From NCBI RefSeq assembly GCF_011386835.1, contig NC_088795.1, positions 121,971,434-122,035,433 of the forward strand: a stretch of 64,000 bases of DNA. The letters are read 5' to 3'. The translations under genes and the position numbers were made by a program. Under the pieces are notes generated by a model that had not been told where the DNA came from, did no database searches, and saw only the letters and a program-made list of their open reading frames with translations. Positions 45,700-55,235 of the stretch are shown here, in pieces (positions within the stretch are counted from its first letter, which is position 1; each line of letters begins with the position of its first letter). The stretch is from Chrysemys picta bellii (taxonomy: Eukaryota > Chordata > Testudines > Emydidae).

Positions 45700-46090
45700 C
45701 AACGTACCAGAGAGCTAACAGAGCTATGCTGCCACCCAACACTAGTTGGAACTAGTTTGTGCTCCACTGCCTTTGACCCACTGTGGACACCGACCATGGC
45801 ACATCCCACCTCAAGAGGTCTGGCAGGCAGCAGCTTCATGGCTCCTGATTGGCTCCTCGCCCTATATAAACACAAGGGGCATTGCGGGCAACAGTGTGGC
45901 TCTCCATCAGCTGCCATGACTGTTTCTGCTCTGAGCTCTTGGCTTAGACCTCAGCTTGATTTGGATCAATACCTGACCGGTATTGACCCACCCCTGGAAT
46001 TTGACAACAAACTCCTCTGCTACTCCCAGCCTCAGGTCTGACCCACTCGCCTTATGGCTGGTAAAAAGTAGGAGGGCATAGCCCTCCCAC
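45700..46090 (+). other. Possible LTR/promoter-like sequence
   Basis: CCTATATAAACACAAGGGGC at about 45860-45880 is a good TATA-box context, with GATTGGCTCC (a CCAAT-type box in reverse) about 20 bases upstream. Such a pair occurs in LTR U3 regions. No LTR ends, polyadenylation signal or target duplication was found. The 94-codon frame at 45757-46041 has no known domain. Treated as a weak candidate only. Confidence 0.25.
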
Positions 46091-46909
46091 TTTTAAAAGT
46101 GGGGGGACCATGGCCCCCTGTCCCTCCTCCCCCATTCTGGAACCCCTATAAAAACCAAATCTGAACCTTATGAGATTAACCTATTGTTAATCACACCCCC
46201 CTTTTACTATCAGATAGCGTCTTCTCAGTTTATGATAGTTGTGTGATGGCCTTAAGCTAATTAATCGTACACAAAGTGCTTCTTTGTATGTCTGATCTCT
46301 TGCAACTATAGGGGTAAATTTTCAGTGTTTCACAAGGATTTAGTTGTTGGACTCCTATTAAGCTTTGATGTTATCGGATAGTTAAATCCAGCATCACCAT
46401 GATGAAAACTTTCCCCTTAGTCTCCAGTTAGACCAGCTATTTACAATATGTTTGAAATTCTTTTGAACCTGACATTAACTGTTTCCAGAGGCTTGATAAA
46501 ATATCTACAAATGTAGACAAATTGCAATCCACACCATTATCCAATTTATGCTGGTAAAATGGGTCCAGTAATTTGGAAAACTTGCCTGAATCAGCAATGA
46601 GGAAGAAGAGCAGAGGAAAGCTTTTGCCAAGGCTTGTGGGTGCCTTCAAAGCCATGCTATCTGTCATTAAGTCTCTTTAACTTCCTGGCCATGCTATCAG
46701 CAATTGCAGTTTGGGTGTGACATGGATATCATTTTACCTGTAGGGGCAGCAATGAGCAAAAATGTAATTCACAAAGTTTAAAACATTGCAAAGGACTTCT
46801 AAGAACCATACCTGAAATGGCTGATCATCCTTGTTGCTAATTTAAGGTAGGATAGAAAAAAAAGAGAAAGCACTCCCTAGCTTTCAGTTATTTATCAGTT
46901 AAATGTTGC
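46091..46909. other. Unannotated spacer
   Basis: No gene or element recognised between the weak promoter-like sequence and the Gypsy relic. Confidence 0.4.
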
Positions 46910-47070
46910 TGAGCAACTTAGGTTACGTCTTCACTTACTGGAGGGTCCGGCGGCAGGCAGTCGATGTTCTGGGATCGATTTATCGCGTCTGGTTAAGACG
47001 CGATAAATCGATCCCGGATCGATCCCGGAAGTGCTCGCCGTCGACGCCGGTACTCCAGCTCGCCGAGACT
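46910..47070. mobile_element. Foldback MITE in the Gypsy integrase region
   Basis: The centre is a perfect 20-bp stem: GGGATCGATTTATCGCGTCT (46971-46990) pairs exactly with 46996-47015 across the 5-base loop GGTTA. The flanks hold GGTTACGTCTTCAC and GACGCCGGTACTCCAGC. The MITE is CpG-rich, unlike the surrounding AT-rich sequence. It interrupts the Gypsy integrase frame just after its SDN-x-x-QF motif, so it inserted after the retrotransposon. Confidence 0.78.
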
Positions 47071-47074
47071 CATC

Positions 47075-47269
47075 AAACTGCAGATCATTGTCAGACATGA
47101 TAACTTCAGGGATTCCATGGCTAGAAAATATGTATTTCATGTGCATTATAACATGATTGATGTGGTTGTTTCTAATTAAACAATCTCTGGATAATGAGAA
47201 TAATAATCCAAAATAAACCATCTTTACCTTCATATGTAAACAAATCCACACCAACTTTAGACTGTTCAT
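47075..47269 (-). pseudogene. Gypsy integrase core fragment
   Basis: The minus-strand frame holds NHVIMHMKYIFSSHGIPEVIMSDNDLQF. The HGIP-x-x-x-x-SDN-x-x-QF signature is the integrase core around its second catalytic aspartate (usual SDNGPQF; glycine-proline here changed to Asp-Leu). Upstream, VYFGLLFSLSRDCLI fits the strand that carries the first aspartate in the family (VDYFSRY), which is lost. The frame then runs into the MITE at 47070, so its C-terminus is gone. Confidence 0.75.
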
Positions 47270-47437
47270 TGTTGACTAGCATAGGCTCTTTTTTCAGTTT
47301 AGGTTGATATTTTTGACCTGTTCTCTATCTTCATTTGTGGTCAATACAGTATCTCTCTGGTTCTGCATTTACCTACTTCCTGCCCAACTGTCCATGTATT
47401 CTTATGAGCATGTCAATTTGTAACACCTGGGGCAATA

Positions 47438-47644
47438 CTATTCTATTTCCTCTAAACAATATGCCTTCAGTGACAGTTTTGCTTTGAACTGGAAATATGG
47501 TCTTGGTATAAAATGTCTTGGCCACTCTGTGGGAATAGACTTAGTTATCCTCTGTAAAGTCTCATCATTAGCTGAAGCCTCAGCAAATTCATTCAATTTC
47601 CTTTCTGAGACCGAACAGTTCTTTATTGTCAGGCTAACATGCAC
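47438..47644 (-). pseudogene. Gypsy pre-integrase linker fragment
   Basis: ERKLNEFAEASANDETLQRITKSIPTEWP followed by PYFQFKAKLSLKAYCL matches the region between RNase H and the integrase zinc finger in Gypsy polyproteins (pattern: L-x-x-I-x-x-AT-x-xDP-x-LQ, then YW-x-x-RDEL-x-x-x-DGLL). It lies correctly just upstream of the integrase core on the same strand. Confidence 0.6.
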
Positions 47645-47899
47645 TGTCTGACTCCACCTCTGTTTCTACTACAGTTTTATCAAATGCTTGGGACAGTGTG
47701 TCCCTTGTGCACTTTTTGTATCAGCCCAAGGGCTTGGCATGTTAAACAAATTGTAGGTGCTTTATTCCCTCTAACTATCACAAAGTCTATCAATTCTATT
47801 TGATCTTTTCCCTTCACTTCTAATTCACTTACCTCTTGTGGGAATGAGCTCCCCATTATAAGCTTTCGGTTTAACCCGTTTGCTCACCTTGTTTCCTGG

Positions 47900-48236
47900 T
47901 GGTTTTTTTCCTTCACCTTTTTAACACTAATATCGGAAACAACATTTACCTGAGCACCAGGGTCCAATTTGAAGGTTACACGAGAGTCCCATTAGTCTCT
48001 AAAGAAATTGTCCATTCACTGTTTCCTTCCTCTTCAGATACAGCTCCTAGATAGAACTCCTCCTGTATGCTGTTGTCTGTCCTCCCTTCCTCGATTACTA
48101 GATTAGCATTCATGCTTGCTTTTTTTGTTGGCAGTTTTTGATCCTGGTTGCACACTTTGGCAAAATGATTGTATCTTATAAATATTGCAGTGCTTACCAA
48201 AAGCTGGGCATTGCTGAGGTCTGTGTTTGTGTCCAC
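47900..48236 (-). pseudogene. Gypsy nucleocapsid/protease fragment
   Basis: Near the start is RYNHFAKVCNQ, the second half of a CCHC zinc knuckle (C-x-x-C-x-x-x-x-HFAK-x-C). EEFYLGAVSEEEGNSEWTISLETNGTLV follows, the typical lead-in to a Gypsy aspartic protease. Just after the frame the reading continues in another frame through L-DPGAQ at about 47950, where an active protease would have D-T/S-G. No complete protease remains. Confidence 0.68.
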
Positions 48237-48344
48237 ATCTTGTGCAACCGTTGAAGCCGTCCCTTACAAACTCTTGAGCTTTGCTCTTTTCATACTTCTG
48301 CGGTTTGTGTGATGTTGGTTGGTGAATCTGTACAGACTTACAGC

Positions 48345-48425
48345 TTTGTGTGGCTCAAAAGCTTGTCTCTCTCACCAAAATAAGTTAGTCCAATAAAAAA
48401 TATGACCTCACCCACCCTGTCTTAC
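48345..48425. repeat. SINE-like fragment in the Gypsy relic
   Basis: AAAAGCTTGTCTCTCTCACC, AGTTAGTCCAATAAAAAATA and ACCTCACCCACC match the central part of a common sauropsid tRNA-derived SINE. No clear target duplication was seen. Confidence 0.5.
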
Positions 48426-48710
48426 TACTTGCCATTTTTTTTTCCTCTTGTCACTCTATCCAGAATGGCAGTGTTCAGTTTTCCGCCCATTATTTTTATT
48501 CTGTTCAGAGAGATTTCTACTGCCTGATACAGTCTTATTGCTTTATTCCAGGTGAGATACGTATCTTCTAATAAACTTTTTTGCAGCTTTAGCTCTCTGA
48601 TTCCAATTCCAATTCAATCCCTTTACAATTGAATCTAACTGTCCATAGTTGCAGGTTTGGCTCATTAACTTCTGTGCTGTTTGGAATTCTTCTAAGGACT
48701 CCCATTCCTT

Positions 48711-48774
48711 CCTCTGTTAGTCTATAAGGTGCCACAGGATTCTTTGTTGCTTTTTACAGATCCCATTTTACAGA
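48711..48774. mobile_element. 64-bp SINE fragment with 11-bp target duplication
   Basis: TCCCATTCCTT is present at 48700-48710 and at 48775-48785. The insert reads CTGTTAGTCTATAAGGTGCC then ACAGGATTC and TTTACAGATC, a relative of the SINE at 19951-20136 (GTTAGTCTCTAAGGTGCCAC). It lies in the gag part of the Gypsy relic and is therefore younger. Confidence 0.8.
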
Positions 48775-49164
48775 TCCCATTCCTTTTGGCTTCTAAGGGA
48801 AAACATACCTTTCAAATGTTTCACTCTCTTTTTTTAGGTATGCAATACCCCTCCAATTTCTGCAAAACTGTGTCATAATTTCCTTTCTATGCCTGACTTA
48901 GTTGCATGCTATTACACACATCCACTGCCTCAAGTCCTGCAATGTTTAAGAAGATTGCTATTTTCTGCTGGTCGTCTTCTTTCTCACCACAAAAGTCTGC
49001 TGCTTGTGCATACTATTTATTTATATATATATAAAATAATCAAAACTCTGTTTTGAATCTCTTCCAGAAGCCTGCTGCATTTCCTGAGAGTTTCAACTCG
49101 TTGGGGGCTTTTAGTTGGTGACTCCTTCTCACAAGTCCTCTTTTCTCTGTCCTCACTTCTACCT

Positions 49165-49177
49165 CACTCTGGTACCA
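49165..49177 (-). other. Candidate primer-binding site
   Basis: On the minus strand TGGTACCAGAGTG follows directly after ...AGAACACA, the end of the LTR. TGG at the start of a PBS is required by a tRNA CCA tail. The tRNA cannot be named by eye. Confidence 0.55.
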
Positions 49178-49380
49178 TGTGTTCTCTTGTGGATTCCTAA
49201 GAAGGAGGCATAGTTTGGACTCTTAGAAGTAAGGCTTTATTAGAACTAAAACATAAGACAAAGGAAAGCCAAGTGCTTCTAGCTGTGCATCTGGGGAAGC
49301 TGACACTAGACTGCTTCCAACTCATTCTCACTAGCATGTGTTCTGCTCTTAAAGGCACAGTACATACTCCTACCATTGAT
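49178..49380 (-). mobile_element. Gypsy 5' LTR (minus strand)
   Basis: The minus strand contains TTCTAATAAAGCCTTAC at about 49225-49245, a polyadenylation signal, and ends in GAACACA at 49178 before the PBS. The start is uncertain; a TGTACTGTGCC at about 49365 is one possibility, giving a short LTR. It sits just upstream of the gag piece, as expected for a 5' LTR. Confidence 0.5.
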
Positions 49381-49389
49381 CCTTCACCT

Positions 49390-49975
49390 TAAGGAGACAA
49401 AGAAACCAGGCAAGTTGATCTGTGATGGGCTCTGGCCAGGCCAGCCAGTAAAAAGCTAGAAAGGAGACTGTGGGTGAGAGAAACCATCCTGAACAAAAGC
49501 TGTACCTTGCTAGGTCAAGTTTTAGACTTTTAGATACATGTTTTCACTTGTACCGACCTCTATCACTTAATTGGTAAAACCTTAATCCATGCTCTTTTGT
49601 TAATAAACTTGTTTTACTTTTACCAGAAGCCAAGTCAGTGCTGTTTGCAGGGAAGGGTGTATTCACCCCAGTTACATTAATAAACTGTAATGTAATGACT
49701 CTTTAACAGAGAGCGAGCTTAATATCCTCAGTGAACGTGTGGTGATAAGTGCTGTTCATTGCAGAGAAACATCTCCGAGGAGCCTGGGGGAAAGGGGGAG
49801 TGGCGTTCACCGATAGTTTAAAGCTAGGCAAGGTTTGGGATGGAAGAGCCTTGAGGAATCTGCTGGTGAAGAAGACAGACTGGGGTGGCAGGGAGCTGAC
49901 TCAAAGCAACCTCTTGCTGAGGCAGGAGGGTAACACAATAGCTCACAGCTATGGGTATCCCTAGCAGCATGTTAA
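49390..49975 (+). mobile_element. LTR-like fragment (plus strand)
   Basis: An AATAAA (TTGTTAATAAACTTG) is at about 49596-49610, followed by a U5-like region ending near CAGCATGTTAAA. The stretch GGTGAGAGAAACC (about 49464) also occurs in the solo LTR at 50516-51411 (about 51113), which suggests a related LTR family. Ends not established. Confidence 0.4.
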
Positions 49976-50100
49976 AGGAGTACAATGTAATCTATGTAAA
50001 CTACAACACTGCATCTGCTTGAATTTATGATGTATGCGCTGGGATCACGGCTAACGTCACGGCTTTGCTCTGTTACTTTTCTAAGATCTGCTGCTCAACA
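49976..50100. other. Unannotated spacer
   Basis: Short sequence between an LTR-like fragment and a palindromic repeat; nothing recognised. Confidence 0.4.
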
Positions 50101-50170
50101 AGTGAAATCCTGGCCTCATTGAAGTCAATAGGCATTTTGCACTTGACTTCAATATAGCCAGGATTTCACC
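50101..50170. repeat. Short palindromic repeat
   Basis: GTGAAATCCTGGC then TTGAAGTCAA pairs with TTGACTTCAA then GCCAGGATTTCAC. It is one of three clear copies of the same foldback family (also 35984 and 59647). Confidence 0.8.
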
Positions 50171-50510
50171 TATGGTTTTTTAGATGCATGGTCTTTCAAG
50201 AATGACCTGCAACCAATATCATTTGTACTCTAGATAAAAGGTCCTTTGCCTCAGGCCAGTTCTGTAGTGCCCTCAAGCGAGGAACAGACTAACAAGGTAC
50301 TGTTTGCTGCATGTAGTATATTAAGGAAATGTCTGTCTTAGAAATATATAGAAGTCTTCAAGGTAGGATTATATTTGGCTTTCAGCTGTTCAAAACTTGA
50401 CATAGCACCTTCCAGAATTTACGACTTTATTCTGTGCCCATATCTAATTTGTTTCCTGTGTTTGAAGTCAGAGTCATATTGTCCTGTAATAAATCCCAGA
50501 ATACCTCTTA
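50171..50510. other. Unannotated spacer
   Basis: No recognised feature. Confidence 0.4.
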
Positions 50511-50515
50511 GATAT

Positions 50516-51411
50516 TGGTACATTGTGCCTCTTGTGACATGCTGTCCCCCATGTTCACCACTTTTATGATTCTGATATATTGTGTACAAAGTATGCCTTG
50601 TAAGGTATCATTTGAAAAGTCCATAGCCTACTGAACATTATCCTGATAAAATACACATAGCAACTTTTGTATGTAAAGTTATGAGACTCTACTGTATAGA
50701 AATGATTTTACTGTAACTTGTTAGAAAATCTGTCTCTAAGTAGTTTTTCAGAGACAAAAGCACACTGGCACGCCAGCTAGGTGCTAAAAGGCCATCACCT
50801 GTTTAATCAGAGATTCACCAGCAGGGGAGTAATAAACAAAACATTTACAATTCACCTGAAGGGCAGGTGGTAAAGCACATATGCAGTGGAACTGCTGACC
50901 CCGTGACCCAGCACAGGCTTTTTCCATTACAAAGGGTGAGAATATAAAAACGGGGGGGAAAGGTCTCTGGCTACCTCTCCTCCCCCATCTCTACTCACAG
51001 CAGCAAGATCGCTTGAAAGACAACAGGAGCATTACTGAACTGGAGTGGGGTGGAGTGGATTGTAGGGGGGTCCTAGCTGGAAGTCTTTACTATGGACTGC
51101 TGAAGGTTTTGGGGTGAGAGAAACCTTTTTTGCTTTCCAATCTTATTTAGATTGGTAAAATTTAGAAATAAGTTTAGGTGTAAGGCTGGGGCTAAGAATT
51201 TCCAGGAGTCATCCCGTAGATAGTTCATGAGTGGCTGGGAAAACATTCATGTAACTTTGCTGGGAGTGATTTTTGTGCTAATGGCTGTGTGTGAGCACAG
51301 TCTGGAGAGGCTTCTTTTCACCAACAAAGCCGTGTAAAAGGCAGGCGGGGCTGGAGAGTTGAAAGGACACAGCAGTTCAACAGCACAGATTGTACCCTGG
51401 GGGATTTCACA
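50516..51411. mobile_element. Solo LTR, 896 bp, with 5-bp target duplication
   Basis: It starts TGGTACATTG and ends GGATTTCACA, giving the TG...CA ends of LTRs. GATAT flanks it at 50511-50515 and 51412-51416. There is no gag, pol or env beside it, so it is a solo LTR left by recombination between two LTRs of a provirus. A TATA-like AGAATATAAAAACG is at about 50938-50951. It carries no coding frame. Confidence 0.75.
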
Positions 51412-51416
51412 GATAT

Positions 51417-53205
51417 GCATTGTAGGAGTATTCAGCTGTTATCCTCAAGTACTTATTCTCTTCCATGTTAGGAGTCTCATCTGTATAAAAGCTACAGTAT
51501 TACAGTGGTGAATGGGGTATAAATGTCTAGATAGAGGGAAAAAAACACATTTTATGAAAACATCCAAAAATATTGCATGTCAGACTGAGTTTTCACAGGG
51601 TCAACTGTTTTCTTTGATAATTTGTATGGTATATTTTTTACAGTGTAATCAGTCCCTGACGCATCTGGGGAAGTTTACCTACCTGCAGACTCTCCAGTTT
51701 GGTAAATTAATACTTCCAGTTTCTTTCTCATTGATCCACAATATCTTTCTTCTGTCAAAAAAAATTCTCCATGTACATTCTTGTGCCAGTTCAAGATTAA
51801 GATTTAAAATATATGCTTCGTAATGATACTAGTTATAGGAAAACCTCTCCCTGACAAATTTCAAAACATATATTTTAGACCTGCTGATGGCCTCCAGTAG
51901 ATTAACCAGCAAATAGTTTCAATGGGTCATGTGGACATTTTTACTAGAAACAGACATTTGACCTGGCATAAATGTATATTTATTTATTTCATATGTACAT
52001 GTGTGCACACACATGTTCTTTCACACAAAAAATACTTAAAGGAAACTTTTTTTTTCAAAGGAATGTAGTGATCACTCATATTGGTATTAAAGGTCTACAT
52101 TGGTCACCATTAAAAATCATAACTAAAATAATTCATTAATATGTGGTTGGGGCCTGATTTCCCCTGGCATTTCCCTATAGTTAGAAAAGGGAAGAATTGT
52201 GTTCTGACACCAACGATACAGTAACTGTTGATATTTTACCAGTGATAAATACTGCAGCCAGCGCATTGCTGTGCCATAAGAGAGAGATACAGAAAGGGGA
52301 CTGGGATATCAATGGAAACTAAGGGTCTATCCTGCAAAGATGCAGGCATTTGAGTCATTTGTTCATAGCTTTTTCTTTGAGCTCATCTCTATACAAAATG
52401 TCCATCTGGAGATGATGATAAAAGATGCCACATTGACAAGAGCGTAACTCGGATCCTCTGTTTATTCAAACAAGGGCTATCTGATAGTAACATCATCTGG
52501 CCACTATCAATCTGGGCTGCTGCTAACAGATTTACAAGGTTCTGGACCTTATTACCAGCCCCATTATTACACTTCTTTTCCCAGTGGTCATTTGCTAATA
52601 ACTGAGACTATCAGCTACAGAAAAGGATCAACAAACTTTTGCACTGAAGCATTTAATTGGTGGCACCTGCTGTGAGTGAAACTGACCAACACAAGTCTGA
52701 GCTAATTTCTCTCACAGTAGGCACCAGGCGAAGTACTGTAGGGCAAGAGTCTGTCTCTTTCTCCCGCTGCTAGACTAGCTGGAGTCTGGGAGAGAACAGA
52801 AAGAGATGGAAACAGAAACTTTAAAAGGGTGGTGGCAGGGGCAAGGGGGGACAATATGCAGACACACAGAGCAGCACCAAGAAAGTGTGCCTGGCTGGAG
52901 AGCTACAGCACTGACCCTGAACAGGGAGGTAGATACGCTTACTTCCCCAATAGGGCAGGTGAAGAAGGTAAATGCTATTGTTCCCACTGTTAGCACATTC
53001 TGTAAGGAGTTTGCAGCAAACACTCTCTACTCCCTACAGTAACGACTGCACTAGGGATTTTTGGAGCATGATTTTCTCCTGGTTTAGTAGTACCAGTGGC
53101 AGCAGCTGGTGTATTTCTCCCCACTTTGTGGTGAGGCAGGCCTTACACCTTGTTCTGCTGAAAACCCTATAGGATTTGGGCATTAGGAGTCCTTAATGGG
53201 TGAAA
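51417..53205. other. Unannotated sequence
   Basis: About 1.8 kb with no gene or repeat recognised. Frames at 51512-51823 and 52806-53042 have no domain. Confidence 0.5.
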
Positions 53206-53209
53206 ATAA

Positions 53210-53930
53210 GAACATCATAAAAATGGCCATACTGGGTCAGACCAAGGGTCCCCCCGACCTAGCGCAGTATCCTCCTGTTTTCTAGCAGTGGCTGGTGCCA
53301 AATGCTTCAGAGGGAGTAAACAGAAAAGGGCAATTTATAGAGTGATTCATCCAGTCCCAGCCTCTGTCCGTCAGAGGTTTAGTAACACCCAGAGCATGGA
53401 GTTAGATTCCCTATTGTCTTTCCTAATAGCTGTTGATGGACCTATCCTCTATGAATTTATCTAATTTCTTTTAACCCATGTACATTTTGGCCTTCACAAC
53501 ATCCCCTGGCAACCAGTTCCAGATGTTATATGTGTGAAGAAGTACTTCCTTATGTTGGTTTTAAACCTACTGCCTATTCATTTCATTAGATTACCCCTTG
53601 TTCTTGTGTTCTGTGAAGGAATAAATACCCCTTCCCTATTCACTTTCTCCACAACATTCATGATTTTGTAGACCTATATCATATGCCCCCTCGTTCTCTC
53701 TCTTCCAGGCTGAACAGCCCCAGTCTTCTTAATCTCTCCTCCTATGGAAGCTGTTCCATCCCCTAATCATTTTTGTTGTCCTTCTATGTACTTTCTCCAG
53801 TTCTAGTATCTGTTTTAAGATGGGACAACCAGAACTGCATGCAGTATTCAAGGTATGGATGTACCATGGATTTATATAGTGGCATTATGGTGGTCCTCTC
53901 CAGTCAAACTCTTGACATCGCTCACTACTG
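53210..53930 (-). mobile_element. CR1 3' end (minus strand)
   Basis: It begins at the 3' UTR (CATACTGGGTCAGACCAAGG on the plus strand) and runs through the region before the RT C-terminus (ATCATTTTTGTTG and CTGCATGCAGTATTCAAGG on the plus strand). It is 5'-truncated near 53930. Same subfamily as 10490-11595 and 38524-39930. Confidence 0.82.
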
Positions 53931-55104
53931 CAGTGAAAGTGTCTCCAACACTACTCGATCCTAATGGCTTCAGACAGGCAGCAGTTACAGCAGCTCCTAG
54001 AAGACCCTGCCAATGGGATAGCCAGCAGTGCCTGTTTTGGTGCCATGGAAGAAGAACACATACATCCTGCTATTCAAAAGAATATGGAATAGGAGTTGTA
54101 AGCCACAAGACTGCCCTCCCTCCTTCTGAAGATATCAAAAGTAAAAGAGGGTTTCGTAGGGTAAATGGGGACTAGGAAAGATTTGAGGGGAAAATAGCAA
54201 AATATTCAATTCAGATACATGAACATCATTTAAATATTAGAATCCCTGATTTTGAATTTTGTTCCATTTGTACATGCTTGCACATTTCCTTTCCTGCGTG
54301 AGTGCTGCTTCTCTATATCAGAGGAAGTTACATGTGCATATAGAGTGGAGAAAAAGAGTTCCGAATTTCTCCAGTAAAGGAATTTAAAATGCAAGTTTAT
54401 ATCTATAAAAGAACACTGACTCAATTATACTGTGCTATACTTTCTCACTCAATTATACACTAGTGAGTACAAAGATACCACCAGGAGAATAAATGAAGTG
54501 TTGTCTTCTTTAATTACCAAATGAAAATGCCTGGCCATTATTTCCACTGTAACAAAACGTCTGAGAAGGTATCTTCATGAGCGAGTCACCACTGCATATC
54601 TCCAGTGCTCTTATGCAACAAGGCCTTATGAAATCTTTTCCACTGAGGCTTCATTTAATTGACAGTACTTCATTGCAATCACTGTGGACTGCCAGGAATA
54701 ATACTGAAATCTCTATGCTATAAAAACACAAAGGATAAGATATACATGAAGGATACATGTACCACCAGACTCTGCTGCAGCAGAACCCTTTGGGGTGACA
54801 GCAGCTTTTTTTTACAATGCACTCTGAATCTCCTCGCCGGGGGTGAAAAGCCATCAGGATTGCTAAGGGAGTGTTCTAATTAACATTGCAAAGTGCTTTG
54901 ATAAGAGAGACCAGGTATTCCAAGTCTTGCATCTTTGTGTGACTTATTTCCTCTAGTGCTTTCCAGTTTCATTATTGCTTATCCCTTTATTAACCATGAT
55001 ATAATCCAGTCACTCTTAGTGCATTAGTGGGACAGGGAAACTGAGCCCATTTTTCAAAAATGGGTTCCTAAAGCTAGTAGTCTAAGCCCTTCATAGATTC
55101 AAGG
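53931..55104. other. Unannotated sequence
   Basis: No gene or repeat recognised. A T/A-rich run and short frames only. Confidence 0.45.
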
Positions 55105-55235
55105 CCTGACCTCCTGTGGTAGATTCTCCATCACTGGCCATTTTTAAATCCAGCTCTGAGGTTTTTACTAAAAGATATACTGTAATTCAAACAATTATTT
55201 TGGGGACGGTCTATGGCTTGTATTGTAGAGGTCAG
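55105..55235 (+). mobile_element. Outer CR1 3' tail, left part
   Basis: CATCACTGGCCATTTTTAAATCC, then CTAAAAGATATACTG and GGTCAGACTAGAT form the 3' UTR of a CR1 of a different subfamily from the copy inserted in it. The sequence breaks off at GACTAGAT and continues at 56904. Confidence 0.75.

Larger units (their letters stand above)
47071..49380 (-). mobile_element. Ty3/Gypsy-type LTR retrotransposon relic (minus strand)
   Basis: From the 5' end on the minus strand: an LTR end with PBS (49178 and below), a gag nucleocapsid/protease piece (48236-47900), a piece before the integrase (47644-47438) and an integrase core (47269-47080). Reverse transcriptase and RNase H between protease and integrase are missing: only ~260 bases separate them, against ~2 kb in an intact element. 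SINE fragments are inserted at 48345-48425 and 48711-48774. No 3' LTR is recognised. Confidence 0.72.

Noticed and set aside
45757..46041. A 94-codon frame downstream of a TATA-like sequence
   Set aside because: No known domain; the promoter-like context is more consistent with an LTR-like fragment, and the evidence is weak.
46903..47100. A 65-codon plus-strand frame
   Set aside because: It translates the CpG-rich foldback MITE and is not a gene.
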